A DNA stretch of 6,042 nucleotides from an uncultured Eubacteriales bacterium. Its GTDB lineage: Bacteria; Bacillota; Clostridia; Christensenellales; DTU072. Position numbers and translations under genes: made by a program. The notes below the pieces were generated by a model that had not been told where the DNA came from, searched no databases, and was given only the letters and a program-made list of their open reading frames with translations. The stretch covers positions 1-6,042 of the forward strand of contig CACXDF010000002.1 of the NCBI GenBank assembly GCA_902766325.1, in the 5' to 3' direction. This document shows positions 1-5,333 of this stretch, piece after piece (position 1 is the first letter of the stretch; each line of letters starts with the position of its first letter).

Positions 1-399
1 ACCGCGGAAGAACTGCTTGCGATGGGCTACGACGTGACGGTATCGACGCACGGGAAAAAACGTAACAAGCTGTGGCAGGTCGTTACGCTGAACGGATACT
101 TATTACCCTCTTTTCTGTATGAAAAAGAAGGGCGGCAAAGAGTGGTGGACTGCAATAATTGCCCGCCGAGAGACTTCTTCGGCGTGCAAGAAGCGGTGCA
201 ATTCAACTATTACTCGGGCAAGGGATTCGTCACCCGACAGAAGAGAACGGAACTTTTCAAATGGGGTTTCGTCCTGGCGAAAATGTTTATCAAAATGTTA
301 TTTAAATATTATAGAGTCAGAAGAAAATTCCGAGAAAAGATGTCCGAACTGACGTCTTTGGAATACTGGAATGACAAATGGAGTAAAATCAATGAATAA
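1..399 (+). CDS. C-terminal part of an unidentified polysaccharide-locus protein (5' end outside window)
   Basis: The frame is open from the first base of the window (reading TAEELLAMGYD...) to a TAA at 397-399, so at least 132 residues of a longer protein are present. The ATG at 22 lies inside this frame and is probably not the true start. I do not recognise the family. Visible features are an early segment with a beta-strand/loop look (GYDVTVSTHG), one CxxC pair (CNNC) about one third of the way in, an aromatic-rich middle, and a strongly basic, probably helical tail (about the last 55 residues, many K/R with F/Y/M/L). Such a tail could lie on the membrane, as in many glycan-assembly enzymes. 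The stop overlaps the next gene by 8 nt, so it belongs to the same operon. A role in glycan assembly or modification is inferred from position only. Confidence 0.75.
   Translation, partial: TAEELLAMGYDVTVSTHGKKRNKLWQVVTLNGYLLPSFLYEKEGRQRVVDCNNCPPRDFFGVQEAVQFNYYSGKGFVTRQKRTELFKWGFVLAKMFIKMLFKYYRVRRKFREKMSELTSLEYWNDKWSKINE
380..383 (+). promoter_or_regulatory. Shine-Dalgarno site that decides the GT4 start
   Basis: GGAG at 380-383 sits 8 nt before the ATG at 392. The in-frame ATG at 371 has no comparable purine tract and would add seven residues (MTNGVKS) before the conserved MNKIKVAQIIG beginning typical of GT4 enzymes. The 392 start is therefore preferred. Confidence 0.7.
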
Positions 400-1468
400 G
401 ATCAAGGTGGCGCAGATCATCGGAAATTCTTCTTGCGGCGGCGTTATCAGTTGCTTGATGAATTATTACAGACATATAGACAGAGAAGCCGTTCGGTTCG
501 ACTTTTTTACTTACGGTCCGTCTTCGTACGACGCAGAGATCAAAGCGCTCGGCGGCGAAGTGCATTACTTCCCGTCCGTCTTCAAGTTCGGCGCGTCGGT
601 GGGAGAACTGACCAAAAAGCTGAAAGGGTACGACGCCGTGCACGTGCACATGACCACGCTTTCTTTCGTCGGACTCATGGCCGCCAAAAACGCCGGCGTT
701 CCCGTGCGTATCTGTCACTCGCATTCCACTACCGACACCAAGGACGGTATAAAACTGGTGGTAAAGGACGTTTTGCGGTATCCCTCACGTTTTTTCGCCA
801 CGCACGAAATGGGGTGTAGCGAACGAAGCGTCAGATGGCTTTTCGGCAAAGATAACGATGCCGTAATACTGCATAACGCTATTGATCTGGAACGCTTTTC
901 TCCCTGTAAAAACCGCGCCGCGCTCCGAAAAAAATACGGTCTGGACGGTAGTTACGTTTACGGATTCATCGGACGTTTCGAGACGCAAAAGAACGTCCCG
1001 TTTTTGATAAAAGCTTTCGCTATCGTCGCTCAAAAGCGTCCGGACAGCAAACTGGTGCTTGTGGGAGACGGAACGCAGCGGCAAAAGGTGCTTTCTTTAA
1101 TAAAAGAAAACGGTTTGGACGACAAGGTTTTGATCTTGCCCGACAGCAGTCAGGTCGAAAAGTATTACGCTCTTTTCGATTTGTTCGTATTGCCATCCAT
1201 TTTCGAAGGATTGCCGCTTGTCGCCGTCGAGGCGCAGGCGATGAAGTTGCCGTGTCTTCTTTCCGATCATATCACGGCGGAAACGGCGGTCGGAGGCGTA
1301 TGTAAGTTCGCGTCCATCGATAAACCGGACAGATGGGCGCAAGCTATGTTGCAGGCTTCTTCCATGCATGGGATAGAATGCCATAACGCAATGGCCGAGA
1401 ACGGATACGATATCCGTAAAGAAGCGCCGAAATTGTTGGAATGGTATAAGGAAATTATTAAAAAATGA
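392..1468 (+). CDS. GT4-family glycosyltransferase (EpsF-like)
   Basis: 358-residue retaining glycosyltransferase of the GT-B fold, expected to add a sugar from a nucleotide-sugar donor to a lipid-linked glycan on the cytoplasmic face. The N-terminal acceptor domain begins with a strand (KVAQIIG) and a glycine-rich loop (SCGG). It carries VHVHM near residues 83-87 and an HSHS motif at 109-112, both typical of the EpsF/CapM-like branch. The C-terminal donor domain starts near residue 187 with GFIGRFETQKN (191-201), whose R195 and K200 match the diphosphate-binding Arg/Lys pair. The EX7E motif is intact (E272 and E280 in FEGLPLVAVE). Length is normal for the family. It overlaps the upstream gene by 8 nt and shares ATGA with the downstream gene. 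Donor and acceptor cannot be read from the sequence. Confidence 0.93.
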   Translation: MNKIKVAQIIGNSSCGGVISCLMNYYRHIDREAVRFDFFTYGPSSYDAEIKALGGEVHYFPSVFKFGASVGELTKKLKGYDAVHVHMTTLSFVGLMAAKNAGVPVRICHSHSTTDTKDGIKLVVKDVLRYPSRFFATHEMGCSERSVRWLFGKDNDAVILHNAIDLERFSPCKNRAALRKKYGLDGSYVYGFIGRFETQKNVPFLIKAFAIVAQKRPDSKLVLVGDGTQRQKVLSLIKENGLDDKVLILPDSSQVEKYYALFDLFVLPSIFEGLPLVAVEAQAMKLPCLLSDHITAETAVGGVCKFASIDKPDRWAQAMLQASSMHGIECHNAMAENGYDIRKEAPKLLEWYKEIIKK

Positions 1469-2331
1469 GTTGTAAAATTTACGTCGCGTACCATATTCCC
1501 GGAGTTTATTTAAAGAGCGATATTTATCGCCCCGTTTGCGTCGGGAATAAAAAGGATTCATTCCCGTCCGATTTTATTCGGGATGACGAAGGAGACAATA
1601 TTGCCGATCAAAACGATAAATATAACGAGTTGACCGTACTGTATCGCGTTTGGAAGGATGAAAGTTTGCAAGACGACCATATAGGACTCGCGCATTACCG
1701 TCGGTATCTCGGTTTGGGTCTCGGAGAAACGCATTATCTTTATCGGACGCCCGAACGCGCTATAAAAAGAGTGCGCAAAACGGAAAAATATTGGCGCAGG
1801 CTGCCTTCCGACGTCGATCTGGTCGCACCGTATCCGGCTCATTATCACTCGGTACGGGAGTATTACGGCTGGGCGCACGATAAAACGGATATCGATCTTA
1901 TTTTGACTTTGATCGGGGCTTATTATCCCGACTATCTTTCTTGCGCGAAGAAGTACGTTGACGGCACGGAAAATTATTTGTGCAATCTGACCGTTATGAA
2001 GAAGGAATTGTTCTTGCGTTACGCCGCCTGGCTGTTCGATCTGTTGGAAAAATTTTTATCCGTCAAGAAAGACGTCGACAGGTTGTATATCAGCGAAAGG
2101 CTGACGGGAATATTTATTAAAAAAATGGAAGAAGAGGGCAGAAAAATACTTTTTGCGCCCATTGTTTCGGTCGAACCGAAAGATGAATTAAAGGTTGCCG
2201 TCCGTAAAACGCGCTCGTCGATAGAAAAAGGCAAACAAAAATGGAAGCCGGTACTGCATTGGCTCATCCCCACCTATTTTTGGCGGCGATACTACAGGAC
2301 GATCTACAAAAGAAAAGGAGCAATGGCATAA
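1465..2331 (+). CDS. DUF4422 putative glycosyltransferase
   Basis: 288-residue protein with the marks of the DUF4422 family, a group of presumed glycosyltransferases found in capsule, O-antigen and exopolysaccharide loci. Landmarks are KIYVAYH at the N terminus, a GDNI/ADQNDKYNELTVLYRVWK segment near 46-65, and the hallmark IGLAHYRRYLG at 73-83. These are followed by DLVAPYP and a conserved C-terminal part in which NLTVMKKELFLRYAAWLF and SERLTGIFI are recognisable. The last 40 residues are very basic and aromatic (HWLIPTYFWRRYY...), which would suit peripheral membrane contact. The start overlaps the previous stop as ATGA, with AAGGA at 1448-1452 as a rather distant ribosome site. The stop shares one base with the next ATG (TAATG). 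The sugar transferred is unknown. Confidence 0.9.
   Translation: MSCKIYVAYHIPGVYLKSDIYRPVCVGNKKDSFPSDFIRDDEGDNIADQNDKYNELTVLYRVWKDESLQDDHIGLAHYRRYLGLGLGETHYLYRTPERAIKRVRKTEKYWRRLPSDVDLVAPYPAHYHSVREYYGWAHDKTDIDLILTLIGAYYPDYLSCAKKYVDGTENYLCNLTVMKKELFLRYAAWLFDLLEKFLSVKKDVDRLYISERLTGIFIKKMEEEGRKILFAPIVSVEPKDELKVAVRKTRSSIEKGKQKWKPVLHWLIPTYFWRRYYRTIYKRKGAMA
2314..2320 (+). promoter_or_regulatory. Shine-Dalgarno site that decides the permease start
   Basis: AAAGGAG at 2314-2320 lies 10 nt before ATG 2331 and supports that codon rather than the in-frame ATG at 2241. Starting at 2241 would add 30 non-conserved residues and overlap the DUF4422 gene by 91 nt. Confidence 0.75.
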
Positions 2332-3140
2332 TGCAGAAGAAAATAAAGGCCAATCCGATATCGGCGCGAAAGGTAGCTGTTATCCTCTGGTCGCTTGTAA
2401 AAAAGAATACGAAAAACCAGTACAGAAGATCCTTCCTCGGTATTCTTTGGACGGTGCTCAATCCGCTCCTTAATATGTTCGTTATGGCCTTCGTATTCAG
2501 TCGGATATTCGGTCGCTCGGGTATCGGAATGGACTATCCTGTATACGTCCTGTCCGGCAATATCGTGTTCGGATTTATGCGTACCGCGACCGTTACGGCT
2601 ATGCCCAGTCTTGTCGGCAACTACGATCTGATCACAAAAACGAGAACGCCGTACGCGGTCTTTCCTCTTTCGAACGTCTTTACAGCGCTCGTTAATTTCG
2701 GTTTTTCTTTGATCGCTCTTATTGTGGTCATGATCGTCCGTATCCCGGCAGGCGTGCGATTCCATTGGAGCGGAATGATGATCTTTTTACCGTGGCTTCC
2801 GTCTGTCTTTCTGTTTTCCGCAGGACTGGCGCTTTTATTGTCCGCCGTTTACGTGCGGTTCAGAGATCTTAAACATATCTACAATGTCTTATTGACTTTA
2901 TGGATGTATCTGACCCCGATTTTTTACAGTGTGGAGACTCTCCATTTGCCTGAAAAATACAGTCTTGTGATGAAGCTGAATCCTATGTATCATTACTTGA
3001 AATACTTCCGTGACGCGATCTCCGGCATTGTTCCTTCGTGGAGAGAAACGCTGATCTGTTATGCGGCAGGAATCGTTGTTTTCGGTATCGGATTGCTTGT
3101 TTTCAGGATTCTGAAGAAGAAATTAGTGTTTTACATTTGA
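2331..3140 (+). CDS. ABC-2 type polysaccharide export permease (Wzm/TagG-like)
   Basis: 269-residue inner-membrane subunit of a polysaccharide or teichoic-acid type exporter. A short cytoplasmic N terminus leads into the family signature YRRSFLGILWTVLNPL (residues 31-46), an amphipathic coupling element running into the first membrane segment (about 41-60). Further hydrophobic segments lie near 70-92, 111-137, 149-175, 183-200 and 241-262, six in all, as expected. Other family marks are AVYVRFRDLKHI (172-183), YLTPIFYS (193-200) and NPMYHYLKYFRDA (217-229). Length matches Wzm/TagG/RfbA proteins. It overlaps the DUF4422 stop by one base and is followed 7 nt later by the ATPase gene. It should dimerise and work with two ATPase copies to move an undecaprenyl-linked glycan across the membrane. 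Confidence 0.93.
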   Translation: MQKKIKANPISARKVAVILWSLVKKNTKNQYRRSFLGILWTVLNPLLNMFVMAFVFSRIFGRSGIGMDYPVYVLSGNIVFGFMRTATVTAMPSLVGNYDLITKTRTPYAVFPLSNVFTALVNFGFSLIALIVVMIVRIPAGVRFHWSGMMIFLPWLPSVFLFSAGLALLLSAVYVRFRDLKHIYNVLLTLWMYLTPIFYSVETLHLPEKYSLVMKLNPMYHYLKYFRDAISGIVPSWRETLICYAAGIVVFGIGLLVFRILKKKLVFYI

Positions 3141-3147
3141 GGTAACA

Positions 3148-3900
3148 ATGACAGACGTAATAGATGAAGAATTATTGATAGACGCAAAAAACATATGTAT
3201 GCGATTCCGCCTGCCGACGGAACGGATCGACAACGTAAAAGAGTTTTTTATCAAGCTCGTAAAGGGGCGTTTGAAGTACACGGATTTCGACGTTCTGAAA
3301 GGTGTCGATTTGCAAGTAAAAAAAGGCGAGAGCCTTGGCTTGATCGGACGTAACGGCGCCGGGAAATCGACGCTGCTACGTATTTTGGCCGGTATTATCG
3401 AACCTACGTCCGGCACGGTCGTCACACGCGGGAATATGGTGCCCCTTCTGAAACTCGGCGCCGGTTTCGATATGGACGCGACAGGGAAGGAGAATATCTT
3501 CTTAAACGGCGCCATGCTCGGTTACACGCGGAAAGAGATGCTTAAAAAATACGATGGGATCGTGGAGTTTTCCGAATTGGGAAAGTTTATGGAAACGCCG
3601 CTCAAAAATTATTCTCAAGGTATGCTCAGCAGACTCGGGTTTTCCATCGCCGTGGACGTCCATCCGGATATTTTACTTATCGATGAGATCCTGGCGGTAG
3701 GGGACGCGCCGTTTCAAAAAAAGTGCGCGCAAAAACTGGACGAACTGAAAGCGGGCGGAACGACCTTTATCGTCGTCTCGCACAGCAACGCGCAAATTCG
3801 TCGTTTGTGCACGAAAGCGATCTATTTGAAAGACGGACTGATCGTGGACAGCGGAGACGCCGACGCCGTCGTCAGACATTACGAAAAGGATTGTACCTGA
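3148..3900 (+). CDS. ABC transporter ATPase for polysaccharide export (Wzt/TagH-like, short form)
   Basis: 250-residue nucleotide-binding subunit paired with the preceding permease. Motifs in order are Walker A GRNGAGKST (67-75), the LKLGAGFD region that takes the place of the Q-loop in Wzt/TagH proteins (101-108), TGKENIFLNG (112-121), signature YSQGM (155-159, a family variant of LSGGQ), Walker B ILLIDE with catalytic E180, a D-loop AVGD (183-186) and switch H212. An N-terminal insertion before Walker A (IDNVKEFF) is also typical of this group. The protein ends right after the ATPase fold, so it lacks the C-terminal carbohydrate-binding domain of long Wzt proteins that read a chain-terminal modification. 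Export should not depend on such a cap. GAGG (3139-3142) overlaps the permease stop and serves as ribosome site 5 nt before ATG. Confidence 0.94.
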   Translation: MTDVIDEELLIDAKNICMRFRLPTERIDNVKEFFIKLVKGRLKYTDFDVLKGVDLQVKKGESLGLIGRNGAGKSTLLRILAGIIEPTSGTVVTRGNMVPLLKLGAGFDMDATGKENIFLNGAMLGYTRKEMLKKYDGIVEFSELGKFMETPLKNYSQGMLSRLGFSIAVDVHPDILLIDEILAVGDAPFQKKCAQKLDELKAGGTTFIVVSHSNAQIRRLCTKAIYLKDGLIVDSGDADAVVRHYEKDCT

Positions 3901-3902
3901 GT

Positions 3903-4532
3903 ATGAAAAACGCAAAACGCGGCGGCATAGTTTATTCCTTTATCAAGCGCGCCTTCGATATCGTTTTTTCGGCGACAGCGCTGTTTTTTCTGTCGCTTCC
4001 GATGGCGCTTGTCGCGCTTGTTATCGTTTGCGACTCGAAAGGGCCCGTTTTTTATCGATCCGTACGCATTGGAAAGGGCGGAAAAGAATTCGCTTTTCTG
4101 AAATTCCGGACTATGTTCGACGGCGCGGACGCGCAGCAGGAAAAACTGCTTGAAAAAAACGAGATCGAAGGGGGCGTGATTTTCAAGATCACCGACGACC
4201 CGCGCATTACTCGGGTAGGAAAAGTGCTCCGAAAGTATTCTATCGACGAGATACCGCAGCTGATCTGCGTTTTGCGCGGAGACATGACCTTGATCGGTCC
4301 GCGTCCGGGCACTCCGAAAGAGGTCGCTTTGTACGACGAACGGGCTGTGCGGCGTTTGGAAGTTAAACAAGGTTTGTCCGGAGAATGGCAGGTGAAAGGC
4401 CGGAATAACGTATCTTTTACCGAGATGATCGATATGGATCTTGATTATATCGACAACAAAAGAAGTTTGTTATACGATTTCAAGTTGATTTTTATGTCCG
4501 TCGCCGAAATTTTCAGAGGCACGGGAAAGTAG
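3903..4532 (+). CDS. Polyprenyl-phosphate sugar-1-phosphate transferase (minimal PglC/WcaJ-C-type)
   Basis: 209-residue initiating enzyme of the bacterial sugar transferase family. It moves a sugar-1-phosphate from an NDP-sugar to undecaprenyl phosphate, the first membrane step of glycan assembly. It is the minimal monotopic type. A KRAFDI start (15-20) leads into one re-entrant hydrophobic helix (about 18-43) with a helix-breaking P33. It is followed by GPVFYRSVRIG (47-57), FLKFRTM (65-71), ITDDPRITRVGKVLRK (96-111), the catalytic D115-E116 dyad in YSIDEIPQ, and GDMTLIGPRP (126-135). The large extra membrane domain of WbaP/WcaJ is absent. ATG 3903 is chosen because homology begins just after it; AAGGA at 3886-3890 is 12 nt upstream. 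The gap from the ATPase stop is 2 nt. The sugar could be Gal, Glc, GlcNAc/GalNAc or a diamino sugar; this cannot be told here. Confidence 0.93.
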   Translation: MKNAKRGGIVYSFIKRAFDIVFSATALFFLSLPMALVALVIVCDSKGPVFYRSVRIGKGGKEFAFLKFRTMFDGADAQQEKLLEKNEIEGGVIFKITDDPRITRVGKVLRKYSIDEIPQLICVLRGDMTLIGPRPGTPKEVALYDERAVRRLEVKQGLSGEWQVKGRNNVSFTEMIDMDLDYIDNKRSLLYDFKLIFMSVAEIFRGTGK

Positions 4533-4568
4533 TTTTGTCACCGTTTTTCCCGCCCACCCGCCCCTTTT
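4522..4568 (+). terminator. Possible weak end-of-operon hairpin
   Basis: CGGGAAA at 4522-4528 is complementary to TTTCCCG at 4546-4552, giving a 7-bp stem with a 17-nt loop that contains the stop codon (TAG 4530-4532). The run of T after the stem is only TTTT at 4565-4568 and is separated from it by a C-rich stretch. It is therefore not a textbook intrinsic terminator. It could slow polymerase together with the C tract that follows. Confidence 0.3.
4549..4564 (-). other. G-quadruplex motif on minus strand (four C runs on plus strand)
   Basis: The plus strand reads CCC-G-CCC-A-CCC-G-CCCC, so the minus strand has four runs of at least three G with three single-base loops. That is the tightest parallel G-quadruplex consensus, and the plus strand could form an i-motif. 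The minus strand is the template for both flanking operons, so a quadruplex there would stand in the way of polymerase leaving the upstream operon. The flanking DNA is AT-rich, so the tract stands out. Formation in the cell is inference. Confidence 0.7.
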
Positions 4569-4574
4569 AATTCG

Positions 4575-4599
4575 TATTTATATTTTATTTATATAAATA
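4575..4599. repeat. AT-only 9-bp inverted repeat upstream of promoter
   Basis: TATTTATAT (4575-4583) and ATATAAATA (4591-4599) are perfect inverted copies around a 7-nt TTTATTT spacer, and an inner palindrome TTTATATAAA covers 4588-4597. It ends 4 bp before the proposed -35 box. This position would suit an UP-element-like AT stretch or a regulator site. It is not followed by a T run, so a terminator role is unlikely. Confidence 0.55.
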
Positions 4600-4602
4600 G
4601 GC

Positions 4603-4631
4603 TTGATTTTTTCGTTTAATCATTATAAAAT
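4603..4631 (+). promoter_or_regulatory. Sigma70/sigmaA-like promoter for the loaP operon
   Basis: A -35 box TTGATT (4603-4608; four of six match TTGACA) and a -10 box TAAAAT (4626-4631; five of six match TATAAT) are separated by 17 bp. Very AT-rich DNA precedes them. The expected start of transcription is near 4637-4640, giving a leader of about 145 nt before the GTG start at 4784. An alternative -10, TATAAA at 4624-4629, would leave a 15-bp spacer and is less likely. Confidence 0.6.
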
Positions 4632-4651
4632 ATCATAGAGCCATATTTTAT
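4625..4651. repeat. 9-bp inverted repeat across the -10 box and start site (operator candidate)
   Basis: ATAAAATAT (4625-4633) and ATATTTTAT (4643-4651) are perfect inverted copies with a 9-nt spacer. The left arm contains the -10 box and the spacer holds the expected transcription start. Because the left arm would not be transcribed, an RNA hairpin is unlikely, and a DNA site for a dimeric repressor fits better. No regulator gene is seen in the window. Confidence 0.5.
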
Positions 4652-4676
4652 TAATTTGCGCTCGAGCGATTTTTTC

Positions 4677-4778
4677 ATGGAGTTCTCGAAGCTTTTGCAC
4701 CTGACTTTCGTGGGAAAAGACATAAAGGTACTTTATTCCGGAGAACAACGCGTTTTGTTCCCCGTGGGAGAGGTGTAG
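4677..4778 (+). CDS. Candidate 33-residue leader ORF
   Basis: ATG at 4677 opens a frame of 33 codons that ends with TAG at 4776-4778, 5 nt before the GTG of the next gene. The peptide starts MEFSKLLHLTFVGK and ends with LFPVGEV. It is balanced and protein-like and about 60 percent of its third positions are G or C. No good Shine-Dalgarno site is visible before the ATG (only the GAG of CGAGCG, about 10 nt upstream, then a T run). The ribosome site of the next gene lies inside its last codons, so translation of the two could be coupled. It may equally be a chance ORF in a structured leader. No family is recognised. Confidence 0.3.
   Translation: MEFSKLLHLTFVGKDIKVLYSGEQRVLFPVGEV
4766..4773 (+). 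promoter_or_regulatory. Strong Shine-Dalgarno site for the loaP-like gene
   Basis: GGGAGAGG at 4766-4773 ends 10 nt before the GTG start at 4784. It directly follows the hairpin 4740-4763, and CACCT at 4698-4702 is complementary to AGGTG at 4771-4775. Folding could therefore change its access. It also supports the GTG start, which gives the conserved YYVIQVYTG beginning. Confidence 0.65.
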
Positions 4779-4783
4779 TCGCC

Positions 4784-5323
4784 GTGAGTGATTATTACGT
4801 GATCCAGGTTTATACCGGCTCGGAAAAAAAGGCCGTCGAAGCAATCAAAAAAAACGTCCCCCGCGACGTCGTCAAAGACTGCTTCTTCGTCGTCAAGCGC
4901 CGAAAAAAGAAGTATCAGGGCACCTGGCACCTCGTCGAGGATAACTGCTTCCCCGGGTATGTCTTTCTCGAATCCGACGACCCAAAAAAAATGGCCGCCT
5001 CCCTCGTTTCTCTCCGTATCTACGCCCGCCTCCTCGGACTGAATAAAGAGACCTTTTACGTCCATCCCATTGATCCGCAAGAAAAGTTCTTTATCGACTC
5101 CGTCACCAATCGCACCCCCGACGTTCGCGCAATCGAACTGTCGAAAATCGAAATTCAAGAAGGCCAAACGGTCTCTATCGTTTCCGGCCCGCTCAAAGGC
5201 TTCCTCGGCAAGGTAAAAAAATTCGATCTCCACCGCCGTAAAGCCATCGTCGAAGTCAATCTCCTCGGCACTCTCGTCCGCACCGACCTCGGCATCGAAA
5301 TCATCAACAAAGCAGAAGACTGA
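4784..5323 (+). CDS. loaP: LoaP-like NusG paralog (processive antitermination factor)
   Basis: 179-residue specialised NusG paralog. An NGN domain (about 4-105) opens with YYVIQVYTGSEKKA, has a basic patch KRRKKKY (38-44), the family core FPGYVFLE (56-63) and RLLG (82-85). A KOW domain follows (about 122-178) with GQTVSIVSGPLKGFLGKV and NLLGTLVRTDLGIEI. The KRRKKKY, FPGYVF, RLLG and GPLKG...DLGIE pattern fits LoaP better than housekeeping NusG or RfaH. Such proteins bind paused RNA polymerase and let it pass terminators in long polysaccharide or antibiotic operons. The start is GTG behind a strong ribosome site. It is the first full gene after the promoter and is followed 10 nt later by an aminotransferase gene. 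Codon use is unlike its neighbours: 13 of 15 Leu codons are CTC, and there are four A7-A8 runs. The symbol marks the subfamily and was not confirmed by a search. Confidence 0.85.
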   Translation: MSDYYVIQVYTGSEKKAVEAIKKNVPRDVVKDCFFVVKRRKKKYQGTWHLVEDNCFPGYVFLESDDPKKMAASLVSLRIYARLLGLNKETFYVHPIDPQEKFFIDSVTNRTPDVRAIELSKIEIQEGQTVSIVSGPLKGFLGKVKKFDLHRRKAIVEVNLLGTLVRTDLGIEIINKAED

Positions 5324-5333
5324 TTTTAACTGA

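Larger units (their letters stand above)
4638..4783 (+). promoter_or_regulatory. Structured 5' leader of the loaP operon
   Basis: The predicted leader holds several complementary segments. These are TTTC/GAAA with a GTGG loop (4706-4717), ATAAAG/CTTTAT with a GTA loop (4722-4736), and a 9-bp stem with one A-C mismatch, 4740-4748 with 4755-4763, that ends 2 nt before the ribosome site. GTTCTC at 4682-4687 can instead pair with GAGAAC at 4741-4746, enclosing the first two hairpins and preventing the third. LoaP-type factors are known to act through RNA hairpins in the leader of their target operon, so autogenous action is plausible. The actual fold has not been calculated. Confidence 0.45.

Noticed and set aside
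433..819. 128-codon plus-strand ORF in another frame of the GT4 gene
   Set aside because: Arginine-rich out-of-frame translation with no ribosome site. The GT4 frame holds all conserved motifs.
3723..3902. 60-codon upstream extension of the sugar-phosphate transferase frame
   Set aside because: It lies inside the ATPase gene, is full of arginine as out-of-frame reading often is, and homology begins only after ATG 3903.
4658..4675. CGCTCGAGCG palindrome followed by six T, resembling an intrinsic terminator
   Set aside because: As RNA only three base pairs can form around a four-base loop, too weak for termination. The site lies about 20-35 nt after the expected transcription start. It could matter only if helped by a protein.
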